Assembly: GCF_000620065.1 (NCBI RefSeq)
Contig: NZ_JHVI01000001.1
Span: forward strand, 1-64,000
Length of the DNA stretch: 64,000 nucleotides
Direction of reading: 5' to 3'
From: Meiothermus cerbereus DSM 11376
GTDB taxonomy: Bacteria; Deinococcota; Deinococci; Deinococcales; Thermaceae
How positions within the stretch are numbered: position 1 is the first letter of the stretch; each line of letters opens with the position of its first letter. The translations under genes were made by a program, and so were the position numbers. This document shows, piece by piece, positions 26,631 to 34,974 of this stretch. Under the pieces are notes generated by a model. The model searched no databases and was not told the origin of the DNA. It saw nothing but the letters and a program-made list of their open reading frames with translations.

Positions 26631-27935
26631 ATGATCCGCTACTACAGCACCCGCGACCCCCACAAGAACCTGGTGCGCTTCGAGGAGGCCCTGCTCAAAG
26701 GCCTGGCCCCGGATGGGGGCCTGTACATCCCCAACCGCATTCCAAAGATTGAGCCGGAAGCCTGGCTCGAGGCCCGCTCCATCGCCGAGGTGGGAATAGC
26801 GGTACTGGGCACCTGGCTCAAGGACGAGATTCCCGCCACCGACCTGGAAGCCATCGTCCGCGATGCCCTGAACTTCCCCTGCCCGCTGGTGCCGCTCTCG
26901 GACGACCTGTTCGTGCTCGAGCTCTTCCACGGCCCCACCCTTTCCTTCAAGGACTTTGGGGCCCGCACTATGGCCCGCCTGATGCAGTATTTCCTGCGCC
27001 AGCGGGGCGAACGCCGCATCATATTGGTAGCCACCTCCGGCGATACCGGCAGCGCCGTGGCCGATGGCTTCGCCGGGCAGGACAATATCGAGGTGGTCTT
27101 GCTCTACCCCAAAGGCATGGTGAGCGAGGTGCAGGAGCGCCAGCTCATCACAGAGCGCCCCGGCGTACGCAGTTTTGCGGTGGAGGGCACCTTCGACGAC
27201 TGCCAGCGCATGGTCAAGGAAGCCTTCGTAGACCCCGAGCTGGCCCACCTGCCTTTAAGCAGCGCCAATTCCATCAACATTGGGCGCCTGCTCCCCCAGG
27301 CTTTGTACTACCTGTGGGCCGCCCGTCAGGTCAACTCGCTCGGGGAAAGGGTGGGGGCGGAAATCAATTTTTGCGTTCCCAGCGGCAACCTGGGCAACCT
27401 TACCGCTGGCATCCTGGCCGCGCTGATGGGACAGCCAGTGCATAAGTTCATTGCTGCCCACAACGACAACCACTTTTTCCCCGACTTCTTGCAGGGCAAG
27501 GCGGAGGCCTATCAGTTTCACCCCACCATCGCCACCCTTTCCAACGCCATGGACGTGGGTTCGCCCAGCAACTTCGAGCGCCTGTACACCCTGCTGGGGC
27601 CGGAAAAGCTGCGCGCGTGGGTCTGGGGCACCACGGTTTCGAACGAGGCCACCCTGGCACGCATGAAAAAAACCCACCAGACCTGCGGCTATATGGCCTG
27701 TCCCCACACGGCGGTGGGCCTGGAAGCCCAGGCCCGCTACCGGGCGCAAACCGCCGACCCCACCCCCACGATCAGCCTGGCCTGCGCCCATCCAGCCAAG
27801 TTTCCCGAGGTGGTCTTTAGCGCCCTGGGCCAGGAGCCCCCTCCAGAGCAAGCCCTGCAGGTACTCTACAACCGCCCAACCCGCGTGCAGACCATTGGCC
27901 CAACCCTACAGGCCCTCAAGGCGTTCTTGCTTTAA
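26631..27935 (+). CDS. thrC: Threonine synthase
   Basis: 434 aa, the long form. It turns phosphohomoserine into threonine with pyridoxal phosphate. The N-terminus (MIRYYSTRDPHKNLVRFEEA) matches the yeast/E. coli-type subgroup. The PLP lysine is in GPTLSFKDFGARTMA (about 100-115), and ATSGDTGSAVADGF follows. TATAAG ends 8 nt before the ATG, so it is probably a leaderless message separate from hom. Homoserine kinase (thrB) is not beside it. Confidence 0.95.
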   Translation: MIRYYSTRDPHKNLVRFEEALLKGLAPDGGLYIPNRIPKIEPEAWLEARSIAEVGIAVLGTWLKDEIPATDLEAIVRDALNFPCPLVPLSDDLFVLELFHGPTLSFKDFGARTMARLMQYFLRQRGERRIILVATSGDTGSAVADGFAGQDNIEVVLLYPKGMVSEVQERQLITERPGVRSFAVEGTFDDCQRMVKEAFVDPELAHLPLSSANSINIGRLLPQALYYLWAARQVNSLGERVGAEINFCVPSGNLGNLTAGILAALMGQPVHKFIAAHNDNHFFPDFLQGKAEAYQFHPTIATLSNAMDVGSPSNFERLYTLLGPEKLRAWVWGTTVSNEATLARMKKTHQTCGYMACPHTAVGLEAQARYRAQTADPTPTISLACAHPAKFPEVVFSALGQEPPPEQALQVLYNRPTRVQTIGPTLQALKAFLL

Positions 27936-28170
27936 CGGCCTGCGCCAGGCTCGACGCTGGGAAACCGCCAAGATTCGGATAGCCTGTACCCTTAGAGCCA
28001 TCTCGTTAATTGTTGCGTTACGGGTACGTTTTATTTATCAAAGCACCCGCAATTCCGCTTAACGAATCGCCGCAACCCGCAATCAAAGCAAGCAAAATCC
28101 GATAACGGTACGATTACGGCCGAGTTTGTACCTTCTTGCAATAAAGCCGCGCATGTGGCCAGGGGATTAA

Positions 28171-29376
28171 ATGAAAAAGCGCAAGACCTGTCGCTCGTGT
28201 GGTTCGGGGGAGCTAATGCTCTTTCTGAGCCTGGGAAGGATTCCCCTCGTTAGCATCCTGAGCAGTGATCAACTGGCCACCCCCGAAGAGCGACGCAGCC
28301 TCGAGGTCGCTTTTTGTAAGCGTTGCGGGCTGGTTCAGCTCACTGGCGACCCAGTAGGCAGTACCCCGACACCCCCGGCATTTCCAGTAGAAGACTTACT
28401 CGAGGGGCTTCCAGGTAGCCACCAGCTCGGCCCAGGTTCTGTGGTTCTGGCCCTGGAAGGCAGTAGCCCGGCGCAGCTGCACGAGTTCGGGCAAGCAGGG
28501 GCTAAAGTGGTTTACCTCGAGCCCCATTCAGAGCGGGTTAAAGCGGTTTCTGGCAAGAATCTCCTTATCCGAAATGAGCGTTTTGAGCGCAGCTATGCCG
28601 CCACACTGCACAACGAGGGGCTACAGGCCGAGGTGATACTGGCCAATCAACTACCTTCCTATCACACCGACCTCAATGGGCTGTTCGAAGGCCTGGCCAT
28701 GCTTCTGAGCGATAACGGCGTGGTCGTAATGGAGCTGCTTTATGTGCTGGAGCTGCTCGAGGCCCGGCAGTTCGAGCATTTTTGCCACCAGCAGCCGCAC
28801 TACTTCTCGGTTCGGGCCATACACGAGCTTGCACGCCGTCATGGCCTCTGGATTCAACAGGTTGAACCTTTGGCGGAGGGCTATCTGCGCTATTTTCTGA
28901 GCAAAAGCCGCCAGGTCGAAACTCCGGCTGGCCGCTATATGGAGCAAGAGCAAAAGCTGGGTCTGAGCGATACTGCCTACTACCTCGAGTTTGCCTCACG
29001 CACAGCAGCAGTGCGTGAAGCCCTGGTGGCTTTGCTTACCGAGCTGCGCGCGCGCGGACGAAGGGCAGCGGCCTACGGAGCCAGCACCCAGGGTATGGTT
29101 TTGCTCAACTATGCGGGTTTGGGGCGCGAAGTAATTGAATTTGTGGTTGACCCTGATGCAGGCAAGCAGGGGCGCTTTTTAGCTGGGGTGCATATCCCCA
29201 TATACGGAGTAAAAAAGCTGCTCGATGAACAACCCGACTACCTGCTTCTGCTTAACCCCCCCACACATGAAATGAAAGCGCCGCTCGAGGCATACTTGCA
29301 CGGGGGCGGCAAGTTTATCGTTGCCTTACCCCACCCCGACATTCTGAAACCCACCCAGAAAACGCCGTTCATATGA
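28171..29376 (+). CDS. Sugar C-methyltransferase-like protein with a degenerate active site
   Basis: 401 aa. The three-part plan of NovU/TylCIII/TcaB9-type NDP-sugar C-3 methyltransferases is seen: a zinc finger (CRSCGSG near 8 and FCKRCGLVQL near 50), a Rossmann-like centre, and a C-terminal domain with AAYGASTQGMVLLNY and LLLNPPTHEM. The centre is odd. The SAM loop reads VLALEGSSPAQL instead of an E-x-G-x-N-x-G pattern, and the catalytic YHEHxSYF stretch reads CHQQPHYF. It may have lost methyl transfer. A long AT-richer upstream region (27936-28170) precedes it. Confidence 0.75.
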   Translation: MKKRKTCRSCGSGELMLFLSLGRIPLVSILSSDQLATPEERRSLEVAFCKRCGLVQLTGDPVGSTPTPPAFPVEDLLEGLPGSHQLGPGSVVLALEGSSPAQLHEFGQAGAKVVYLEPHSERVKAVSGKNLLIRNERFERSYAATLHNEGLQAEVILANQLPSYHTDLNGLFEGLAMLLSDNGVVVMELLYVLELLEARQFEHFCHQQPHYFSVRAIHELARRHGLWIQQVEPLAEGYLRYFLSKSRQVETPAGRYMEQEQKLGLSDTAYYLEFASRTAAVREALVALLTELRARGRRAAAYGASTQGMVLLNYAGLGREVIEFVVDPDAGKQGRFLAGVHIPIYGVKKLLDEQPDYLLLLNPPTHEMKAPLEAYLHGGGKFIVALPHPDILKPTQKTPFI

Positions 29377-29409
29377 AATCTCGCTGGATTGTTCCCTTAA
29401 TAGGGAGGA

Positions 29410-29430
29410 CCCCCGGCTGGCGACCGGGGG
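29410..29430. terminator. Terminator-like hairpin between convergent genes
   Basis: CCCCCGG-CTGGCGA-CCGGGGG is a perfect 7-bp stem with a 7-nt loop, 34 bp after the methyltransferase-like gene. There is no clear T-run, so this may be an mRNA 3' end rather than a strong intrinsic terminator. Confidence 0.45.
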
Positions 29431-29532
29431 CACATGAAGCGTCTGGCAAGAAAAACATAACATATGACTTGTTTTTTGTCAACACTTTACACGGTATTGC
29501 GTATTTATTGCATAACGTACATGTAAATATAG

Positions 29533-29919
29533 CTACTTTGCACCTTTTTCTTTGACATCTGGCACATCAGGCCTGGTTTGAGACCAGCCCGCAAAAGCCT
29601 CATAAAAGCGGGCCTCGAGCATCTCTTGCGTACCCAGGACGAACCAGCGGTATCGCTCCACCAGTTCCAGGGCCTCTGCCGTCAGGGAGCTGCCGCCACC
29701 CCCTTCGCCGCCCGAGAAGCGCTCGAGCAAAGCAAACCCCAGGCCCTCCTCGGCTTTTTTGAGCCGATCCCATGCCGTTCGGTAGCCAAGCCCAACTGCC
29801 CTGGCCCCCGCCTTGAGGCTGCCCTGCTCGGCAACAGCCAGCAACAGGCGCAAGGTGCCAGGGCCCAACATATAATCGCCCGATTCAGACTCGAGCCAGA
29901 ATTTCATCCTGAGGCGCAT
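29533..29919 (-). CDS. ModE N-terminal-type DNA-binding protein without TOBE domains
   Basis: 128 aa. Residues 15-110 form a LysR/ModE-like winged helix (LGPGTLRLLLAVAEQGSLKAGARAVGLGYRTAWDRLKKAE), the DNA-binding part of the molybdate regulator ModE. The molybdate-binding TOBE domains are absent; instead there is a short charged tail. Stand-alone forms are known in other bacteria. TACCCT ends 6 nt before the ATG at 29919, inside a 13-bp palindrome, which suggests self-repression. No molybdate transport gene is in the window. Confidence 0.75.
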   Translation of the reverse strand: MRLRMKFWLESESGDYMLGPGTLRLLLAVAEQGSLKAGARAVGLGYRTAWDRLKKAEEGLGFALLERFSGGEGGGGSSLTAEALELVERYRWFVLGTQEMLEARFYEAFAGWSQTRPDVPDVKEKGAK

Positions 29920-29931
29920 ACCCTAAGGGTA
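29919..29931. promoter_or_regulatory. Palindrome over the modE-like promoter
   Basis: TACCCT-A-AGGGTA is a perfect 13-bp palindrome that contains both the -10 box (TACCCT on the minus strand, 29926-29931) and the 6-nt gap to the start codon. A protein bound here would stop both transcription and start of translation. Confidence 0.45.
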
Positions 29932-30133
29932 CATGGAGGACTCCAAATGCCCAAAGGTTTTTGTCGAGGTGCAGCGGGCCGTTATCTGAGGGCGTTATGG
30001 ACTCGTTTCGCTTTCAGCCACCGCGCAAATACCTGTAACGGTTTAAGACACAGGTTGTTAAGCATAGCGCTATTCGCGTTTCACGTTGCCGTTATGCGTG
30101 GTTTCATAAATTTGAAAATCACAGAGCGATTCA

Positions 30134-31966
30134 ATGAAAAGCCTCAAGCCCTCCCTCGACGAAATTCTCGATCGCTTTACACAGGAAGTGTTGTATGGCG
30201 AGGTGGTTGGTAGCACCAGCGATTGTGGCGTTGTACGCCTGGGGGTAGATGCGGAGGCCAAAATCTCGGTCGAGGCAGGAGGGGTGCGCTTTGCGCCGCT
30301 GGATACCCCAGGCTGGGGTCGCCAGGGAATTGCCTACGGGCCTTTTGCCCACAAAGCGGGTCTGGCCTTTGGGGTCTTCATGCTCAATGGGCACAACAAT
30401 TCGCAAACCCTAAGCGAAAGCCCCTTGCAGCTGCGCAGCGCCAAGCCTGAAATACAACTCCCATTCAAGGCGCACTTTTCGTCCACTCCGCTGCGTGAAA
30501 ATCTGGCCGTGGGCTGGTTTAATCATCCTGCACCCTCCAATCCCCTCGAGGCCGGTCAGGCTTTTGTGATGCAAGGACATCGCAGCGTCAATGGCAGGTT
30601 ATGTGCAACCAAGGTACAGGGTTTGCACCATTTGTTACTGGACATTCCGAACAACCCCATCTACTTCCTCACGGTGCTGCGCAAAAAGGGGGTGGCCTTT
30701 TACGCCGGTTCGCTCGAGGGCAGTCGGCACTTACCGGCGCTGCCCAGGGTGCGACCCGTAGCCATAGACCCCTACGACCTCGGCGCTGCGGCTTTATATG
30801 CTGGGGTTTACCAGTCCATCCTGGGCGAGAATGGACACCGGGCAGACACCCGCATCTACGGGGTACGGGTGGCGGTTATCCCAGAGTGGCAAGGGCATGG
30901 TACAGCCCTAGTGGCGGACCCACAACCACAGCTCGGGCGCAAGGCCGCTCTGGGTGGAGTATGGCAGCTAAACGATCCAGGTATGCTGCTGCAGACCAAA
31001 GAGCCGGGCGGGCTGTTCCATGTGCGGCTTACGGCGCCTGCCAGTCTGATCTGGCGCTACCGCGACCCCAGGCATTACCTGGCGCTTCAGCTCACCCCCC
31101 GGGAAGTCCGGCTGTGCCTGCGGTTTGGTGCAGGGCAGTATGTGCTGGCCAGCGAGCGCCACACCGAGACCAACCAGCAACCCCACTGGGTGCAGGTGCT
31201 CGACGATGGGCAGGCCCTCAACATCAGTCTGGATGGCCGAGCCCTTTTCTCCGAACTCCCCCTGCTCGAGCCCCGTCTAAGCAGCGAAACCGGCGTTGGG
31301 TTGATAGGCCAGGCCGCCGACCTCGAGGTGCACCCACGCGAAATAGTGTTGCCAGCTACCCTGGAGCTGGGCCAGCCCTGGCAAGCCAGGGGACAAAAAA
31401 TAGCTTTTGCGCCCTACCTGAACCAGCCTGCCGAAAGCTTGCTGGTCTCGTGGGAACCCACTTTAGGCCCGGGGGCTCTGGTGCCTGAAGAGGGCGGCCT
31501 CGCCATCGAAGCAGCAGGAACCGAGCGCACCCTGTACACCATCCCCTGGGATAAACCCAACTTTGCCGACCTGGAAAGCGAGATTCTTCCATCCGGGCAG
31601 CAAAGCCGGGCCGGGGTCTGTTTCTGGCAGGACGCCCAGCATCATCTGGTGGTGGCCCTCTCCCTCGACCACACCGAGCGTGCCGTGGTGGGCATGCTGC
31701 GCTTTGCTGGCTACGAAGACCCTTACGGCAAGGTGTGGACCCGTGTGCCCGATCGGCTCTACCACGGTGTGCCCGTGCGGCTCCGGGTGGTCTGCGACGG
31801 CGAGCAGTTTCAAGCCTACCTCGACGACGAACCTGTGCTGTACCGAGCCTTTCGCGATATATACCCAGGTGCCGACCGCCTGCAAATCCGCCGGGTGGGG
31901 CTGGCTCTGAGCGGCCAGGCTGAAGATAGCGGCAGCGTCTTTCGTAGCTGGATTGCGCGAAAATAG
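30134..31966 (+). CDS. Hypothetical protein with two jelly-roll-like halves
   Basis: 610 aa, no signal peptide and no membrane segment. I do not recognise the family. The first 200 residues are a mixed domain (GRQGIAYGPFAHKAGLAFGVFMLNGHN). Residues about 225-400 and 420-610 each look like a concanavalin/LamG-type beta sandwich: ALYAGVYQSILGENG, LALQLTPREVRLCLRFGAGQYVLA, then LYTIPWDKPNFADLESEIL, VALSLDHTERAVVGMLRF and VPVRLRVVCDGEQFQAYLDDEPV. Such modules bind sugars. It ends just before a strong terminator and follows the degenerate sugar methyltransferase, so a link to polysaccharide work is possible but unproven. Confidence 0.75.
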   Translation: MKSLKPSLDEILDRFTQEVLYGEVVGSTSDCGVVRLGVDAEAKISVEAGGVRFAPLDTPGWGRQGIAYGPFAHKAGLAFGVFMLNGHNNSQTLSESPLQLRSAKPEIQLPFKAHFSSTPLRENLAVGWFNHPAPSNPLEAGQAFVMQGHRSVNGRLCATKVQGLHHLLLDIPNNPIYFLTVLRKKGVAFYAGSLEGSRHLPALPRVRPVAIDPYDLGAAALYAGVYQSILGENGHRADTRIYGVRVAVIPEWQGHGTALVADPQPQLGRKAALGGVWQLNDPGMLLQTKEPGGLFHVRLTAPASLIWRYRDPRHYLALQLTPREVRLCLRFGAGQYVLASERHTETNQQPHWVQVLDDGQALNISLDGRALFSELPLLEPRLSSETGVGLIGQAADLEVHPREIVLPATLELGQPWQARGQKIAFAPYLNQPAESLLVSWEPTLGPGALVPEEGGLAIEAAGTERTLYTIPWDKPNFADLESEILPSGQQSRAGVCFWQDAQHHLVVALSLDHTERAVVGMLRFAGYEDPYGKVWTRVPDRLYHGVPVRLRVVCDGEQFQAYLDDEPVLYRAFRDIYPGADRLQIRRVGLALSGQAEDSGSVFRSWIARK

Positions 31967-31976
31967 GGATGCCAAA

Positions 31977-32008
31977 GGGGAGCGCCAAACGCGCTCCCCA
32001 GGGTTTTT
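31977..32008. terminator. Bidirectional terminator
   Basis: GGGGAGCGC-CAAAC-GCGCTCCCC is a perfect 9-bp stem, followed by AGGGTTTTT on the plus strand. It separates the 610-aa gene from the convergent protease gene and should serve the plus strand best. Confidence 0.8.
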
Positions 32009-32014
32009 CGAGTA

Positions 32015-33061
32015 TCAACCAATGCCTTCGGCCACTTCTATACGCAGCAGTGAGCGCACATGCTCAAAGTGGTTGACGATGGTGGCCACCGGGGAGCCAG
32101 CAAACAACAACCCAAGGGCCAAATTGCCCCGCTCGCTCAGCACCAGCGAGCCCGAATCCCCCGGCGCCGAGATGTTGGTGGTCACAATCTGGTCAATGAA
32201 GCGTGCAATTCGCCCACCGCCATAGTTAACGTCTACCGTAGCCCCCAGCACCGTAATGCGTCCCGTGGTCATGTTGGTGGTGCGGCCGGTTTTCTTGACC
32301 CGCTGCCCCACCAGGGTCTTGGAGCGGGGCTGCCAGCCCTGCACATAGCCGTTCCAGTAAATCTCCCGGTCGAGGTCGTGGAACTGCCCCTCGGCTATGG
32401 CGGCATCCACCAGGTTGCGGTGGTTAGACCTTGGCACCGGGGGTTCGAAGGTGATGGGAACAAAGCGGCTCAGCCGGGCAATGAGGTCTGCCGGTAGGGT
32501 GCCCCCATCGAAGACCCCCGGTTGCAGAATGGGGTCGCCAAGGCTGGCGCCATTGGAATTAGCCAAAACGTGGTTGTTGCTGAGGATGTAAAAGCGGGGC
32601 GGAATACCCAGACCATGGGCCGGAGGGCTCACGGTAGCCCCCGGCAAAAAGTCGTAGACCGCTGTGGCCATTGTGCCAGCAGTAATTTTGAAGTGGCCTA
32701 CACTGTAGCCCCCCTCGGCAGGCCTGACCCTTCTGGTGAGGGTCTGCACCCCAGGCTCCCCAGCATTTCCGGCAAAAACCTCCCCAATGGCCAGCACGTC
32801 GGTCTGCATATCCCCCAGCTTGGCCGGAATCAGGTCGGCCCGGCTGAGCTGGTTGCGTTCCAGCTTCTGGCTGACCAGCACCACCAGGGCCGGCTCACCG
32901 GTCGGCTCACCGTTCTTCCACTTGACCCCCACACCCATTCCACGCACATTGGCGCGCATGGCCTCGGGTGTCAGAAAGTCGTCCTGCGTAGCCTGTTTGG
33001 CCTTTTCGGCCTCGGCCTGGGCACTGGCCGAAAGCATGGCTTTGGCTTCATTTATAGGCAT
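32015..33061 (-). CDS. Trypsin-like serine protease
   Basis: 348 aa from ATG 33061 (GGGGGTAGGT upstream). Residues about 35-100 form an N-terminal domain (MRANVRGMGVGVKWKNG, ALVVLVSQKLERNQL, IPAKLGDMQTDVLAIGEV). The catalytic domain carries His in YILSNNHVLANSN, Asp in LVDAAIAEG, and Ser in SAPGDSGSLVL, the order of chymotrypsin-fold (S1-like) enzymes. No signal peptide is seen, so it may act in the cytosol or leave by another route. A free-standing copy of its N-terminal domain is encoded upstream at 33162-33404. Confidence 0.85.
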   Translation of the reverse strand: MPINEAKAMLSASAQAEAEKAKQATQDDFLTPEAMRANVRGMGVGVKWKNGEPTGEPALVVLVSQKLERNQLSRADLIPAKLGDMQTDVLAIGEVFAGNAGEPGVQTLTRRVRPAEGGYSVGHFKITAGTMATAVYDFLPGATVSPPAHGLGIPPRFYILSNNHVLANSNGASLGDPILQPGVFDGGTLPADLIARLSRFVPITFEPPVPRSNHRNLVDAAIAEGQFHDLDREIYWNGYVQGWQPRSKTLVGQRVKKTGRTTNMTTGRITVLGATVDVNYGGGRIARFIDQIVTTNISAPGDSGSLVLSERGNLALGLLFAGSPVATIVNHFEHVRSLLRIEVAEGIG

Positions 33062-33161
33062 ACCTACCCCCTGCGGTTGGGTAATACTCCCCTCAATTCG
33101 ACGGAATACAAAAAGAGGCACCTAAAACCGATGGCCTCGACACCGCACCTACCAGAAAACC

Positions 33162-33404
33162 CTACTTGTGGTTTTTTTGAGCCTCAACCGCGCCTATCTC
33201 GCGCACCCGCACCCGCACCCCCTCGAGGTTCCTGGGCACCCGCTCGTGGGGCTGCAAAGCCTCTGGTGGCAGCTTGCGGCTTACCAGCACCACCACCACC
33301 TCGCGGCCCTGCTCTTCCCCCCACCCCACCCCCACCACATTGGGTAGGGCCATCAGGCTGGGGGTGTGCTGTTCGATCAGCGCTTGCAGGGTTTTCTGGG
33401 ACAT
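33162..33404 (-). CDS. Free-standing homologue of the protease N-terminal domain
   Basis: 80 aa from ATG 33404, which follows GGAGGGGG; the frame runs open to 33512. LPNVVGVGWGEEQGREVVVVLVSRKL and VPRNLEGVRVRVREIG parallel ANVRGMGVGVKWKNG, ALVVLVSQKL and IPAKLGDMQTDVLAIGEV of the protease encoded about 100 bp downstream. So this is the pro-domain-like module alone. It could act as an inhibitor or folding helper in trans, as known for some subtilase pro-domains. That role is inference; the similarity is visible. Confidence 0.7.
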   Translation of the reverse strand: MSQKTLQALIEQHTPSLMALPNVVGVGWGEEQGREVVVVLVSRKLPPEALQPHERVPRNLEGVRVRVREIGAVEAQKNHK

Positions 33405-33670
33405 ACCCCCTCCGTTTCTCCCAGTGTACTTCTGCGCACAAAGCACCGGGACGCAATTCGGTGTAGCTGGCTCACACCGTGGGCCGATGATAAACGGCAA
33501 GGCGTTACGCAAGCGTTACGAAAGGCTTTTTGGTCTTAATATTCGGCCAGTTTGGGTTTTTAGAGCCTGTGCAGTCAACTTTACTTCCTGCTCACCCCAC
33601 ATAAACCAGGGCGCCGTGCAAGCAGAATCAGCAGCCGCCAGCCTCTGGCCTGGCAGCGTGCAATCGCTTC
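33405..33670. other. Gap with no gene seen
   Basis: Together with the repeat at 33671-33776 this forms a gene-free stretch of about 370 bp. The promoter of the small pro-domain gene should lie at its left edge; no clear box was found. Nothing else is supported. Confidence 0.5.
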
Positions 33671-33776
33671 TATCGCACTCTTCACAGACGTTGCCTCCCA
33701 TCTGGGAGGCAACTGTGCTGTGCAGGATTAAGCAATCGAGCTGTGAGCAGTTCAATATTTGTGAAGAGTGCTCTAG
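33671..33776. repeat. Stop-codon repeat (TATCGC...CTAG family), full copy 2
   Basis: 106 bp: ends CACTCTTCACA and TGTGAAGAGTG as inverted repeats, and the middle hairpin GTTGCCTCCC-ATCT-GGGAGGCAAC, which differs from copy 1 only in the loop. The terminal CTAG supplies the TAG stop of aspC on the minus strand. Confidence 0.8.
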
Positions 33777-34924
33777 AGAATCGAGGCGATGCGTTCCAGG
33801 GCCTGGCGGATATTGGCCTCGCTGGTGGCATAGCTAAAGCGCACGTGGTGGGGCGCTGCAAAATCGGTTCCGGGCACCACGGCTACCCGGGCTTCGTTGA
33901 GCAGTTTGAGGGCCGCCTTGTTCTCGTCGGGGTCAATTTTGGAAACATCCGATAGGACGTAAAAAGCCCCGTTGACTCTGGGGGTAGGGAGCCCCAGCGC
34001 GTTCAAGCCGTCCACAATAATGCTGCGCCGCGCCCGGTAGGCTTCGCGGGCCATGGAAATAAACTTTTGCGCTTCCTCCACATTATTAAGGGCTTCCACC
34101 ATGGCCCACTGGGCGATGGTATCGGGGCTGGTGGTGGACTGGCTGGAGACGTCGATAATGCCCTTGATCACATCCTTGGGGCCACCGGCGTAGCCAATGC
34201 GCCAGCCGGTCATGGCGTAGGCTTTGGCCGCACCGTTGATGGTGATGGTGCGGTCGGGGGCCACATGGGCCGGCGAGAAGTGTTCGCCCTCGTAGATGAG
34301 GTGCTCATAAATTTCGTCGGAAACAATGTAAAGGTCGTGCTTGTTGGCCAGTTCGGCAATGGCCACCAGCACTTCTTTGGGATAAACCGCCCCCGTGGGG
34401 TTGCCCGGCGAGTTGAGCACGATGGCCTTGGTGCGGGGGGTAATCTTGCGCTCGACCTCCTGTGGGTCGGGGATAAAGCCCGACTCGGGGCCGGTGTTGA
34501 CCTCTACCGGCACGCCTTCAGCAAAGCGGGCCATCTCTGGATAGCTGACCCAGTAGGGGCCAATCACAATCACCTCGTCACCGGGGTCGAGGATGGCCTG
34601 GAACAGGTTGAACAGGGCCTGCTTGCCGCCTACCGTCACCACGATCTGATCGGGGGGAATCTCGAGGCCGTTTTCCCGCTTGAACTTGGCGCTGATGGCC
34701 TCGCGCAGCTCGGGAATGCCTGCCGGCGGGGCATATTTGGTTTTGCCGGCGGCCATAGCCCGGGCTGCCGCATCCTTGACGAACTGCGGGGTATCGAAGT
34801 CGGGCTCGCCTGCCGTCATGGCGATCAGGTCTACCCCCTGACGACGCAGCTCGAGGGCTTTAGCATTAACCGCTACCGTGGAGGAGGGCTTCATGGTTTT
34901 GACGCGCTTGGACAGGCCTCGCAT
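33773..34924 (-). CDS. aspC: Aspartate aminotransferase (class I, Thermus type)
   Basis: 383 aa, matching the Thermus enzyme in length and pattern. It exchanges the amino group between aspartate and 2-oxoglutarate. Motifs: AGEPDFDTPQFVKDAA, KYAPPAGIPELREAI, NSPGNPTGAVY, and the PLP lysine in INGAAKAYAMTGWRIGY. The C-terminal Arg that holds the substrate carboxylate is in HHVRFSYATS. The stop codon comes from the repeat at 33671-33776. Upstream of the start, CAATCT ends 6 nt before the ATG, a weak leaderless box. Confidence 0.93.
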   Translation of the reverse strand: MRGLSKRVKTMKPSSTVAVNAKALELRRQGVDLIAMTAGEPDFDTPQFVKDAAARAMAAGKTKYAPPAGIPELREAISAKFKRENGLEIPPDQIVVTVGGKQALFNLFQAILDPGDEVIVIGPYWVSYPEMARFAEGVPVEVNTGPESGFIPDPQEVERKITPRTKAIVLNSPGNPTGAVYPKEVLVAIAELANKHDLYIVSDEIYEHLIYEGEHFSPAHVAPDRTITINGAAKAYAMTGWRIGYAGGPKDVIKGIIDVSSQSTTSPDTIAQWAMVEALNNVEEAQKFISMAREAYRARRSIIVDGLNALGLPTPRVNGAFYVLSDVSKIDPDENKAALKLLNEARVAVVPGTDFAAPHHVRFSYATSEANIRQALERIASIL

Positions 34925-34974
34925 ATTTGTAGATTGTCTGGGGTTGAGGGTCGGGGGTCAAGACCTGCAACGGG

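Noticed and set aside
26184-27248. 354-codon minus-strand frame
   Set aside because: It lies opposite hom and thrC, both certain. His/Gly-rich composition with no motif.
29947-30213. Plus-strand frame MPKGFCRGAAGRYL...
   Set aside because: It crosses the promoter region and runs into the start of the 610-aa gene in another frame. No family pattern.
33516-33755. 79-codon minus-strand frame
   Set aside because: A large part comes from the 106-bp repeat; the Cys-rich look is by chance.
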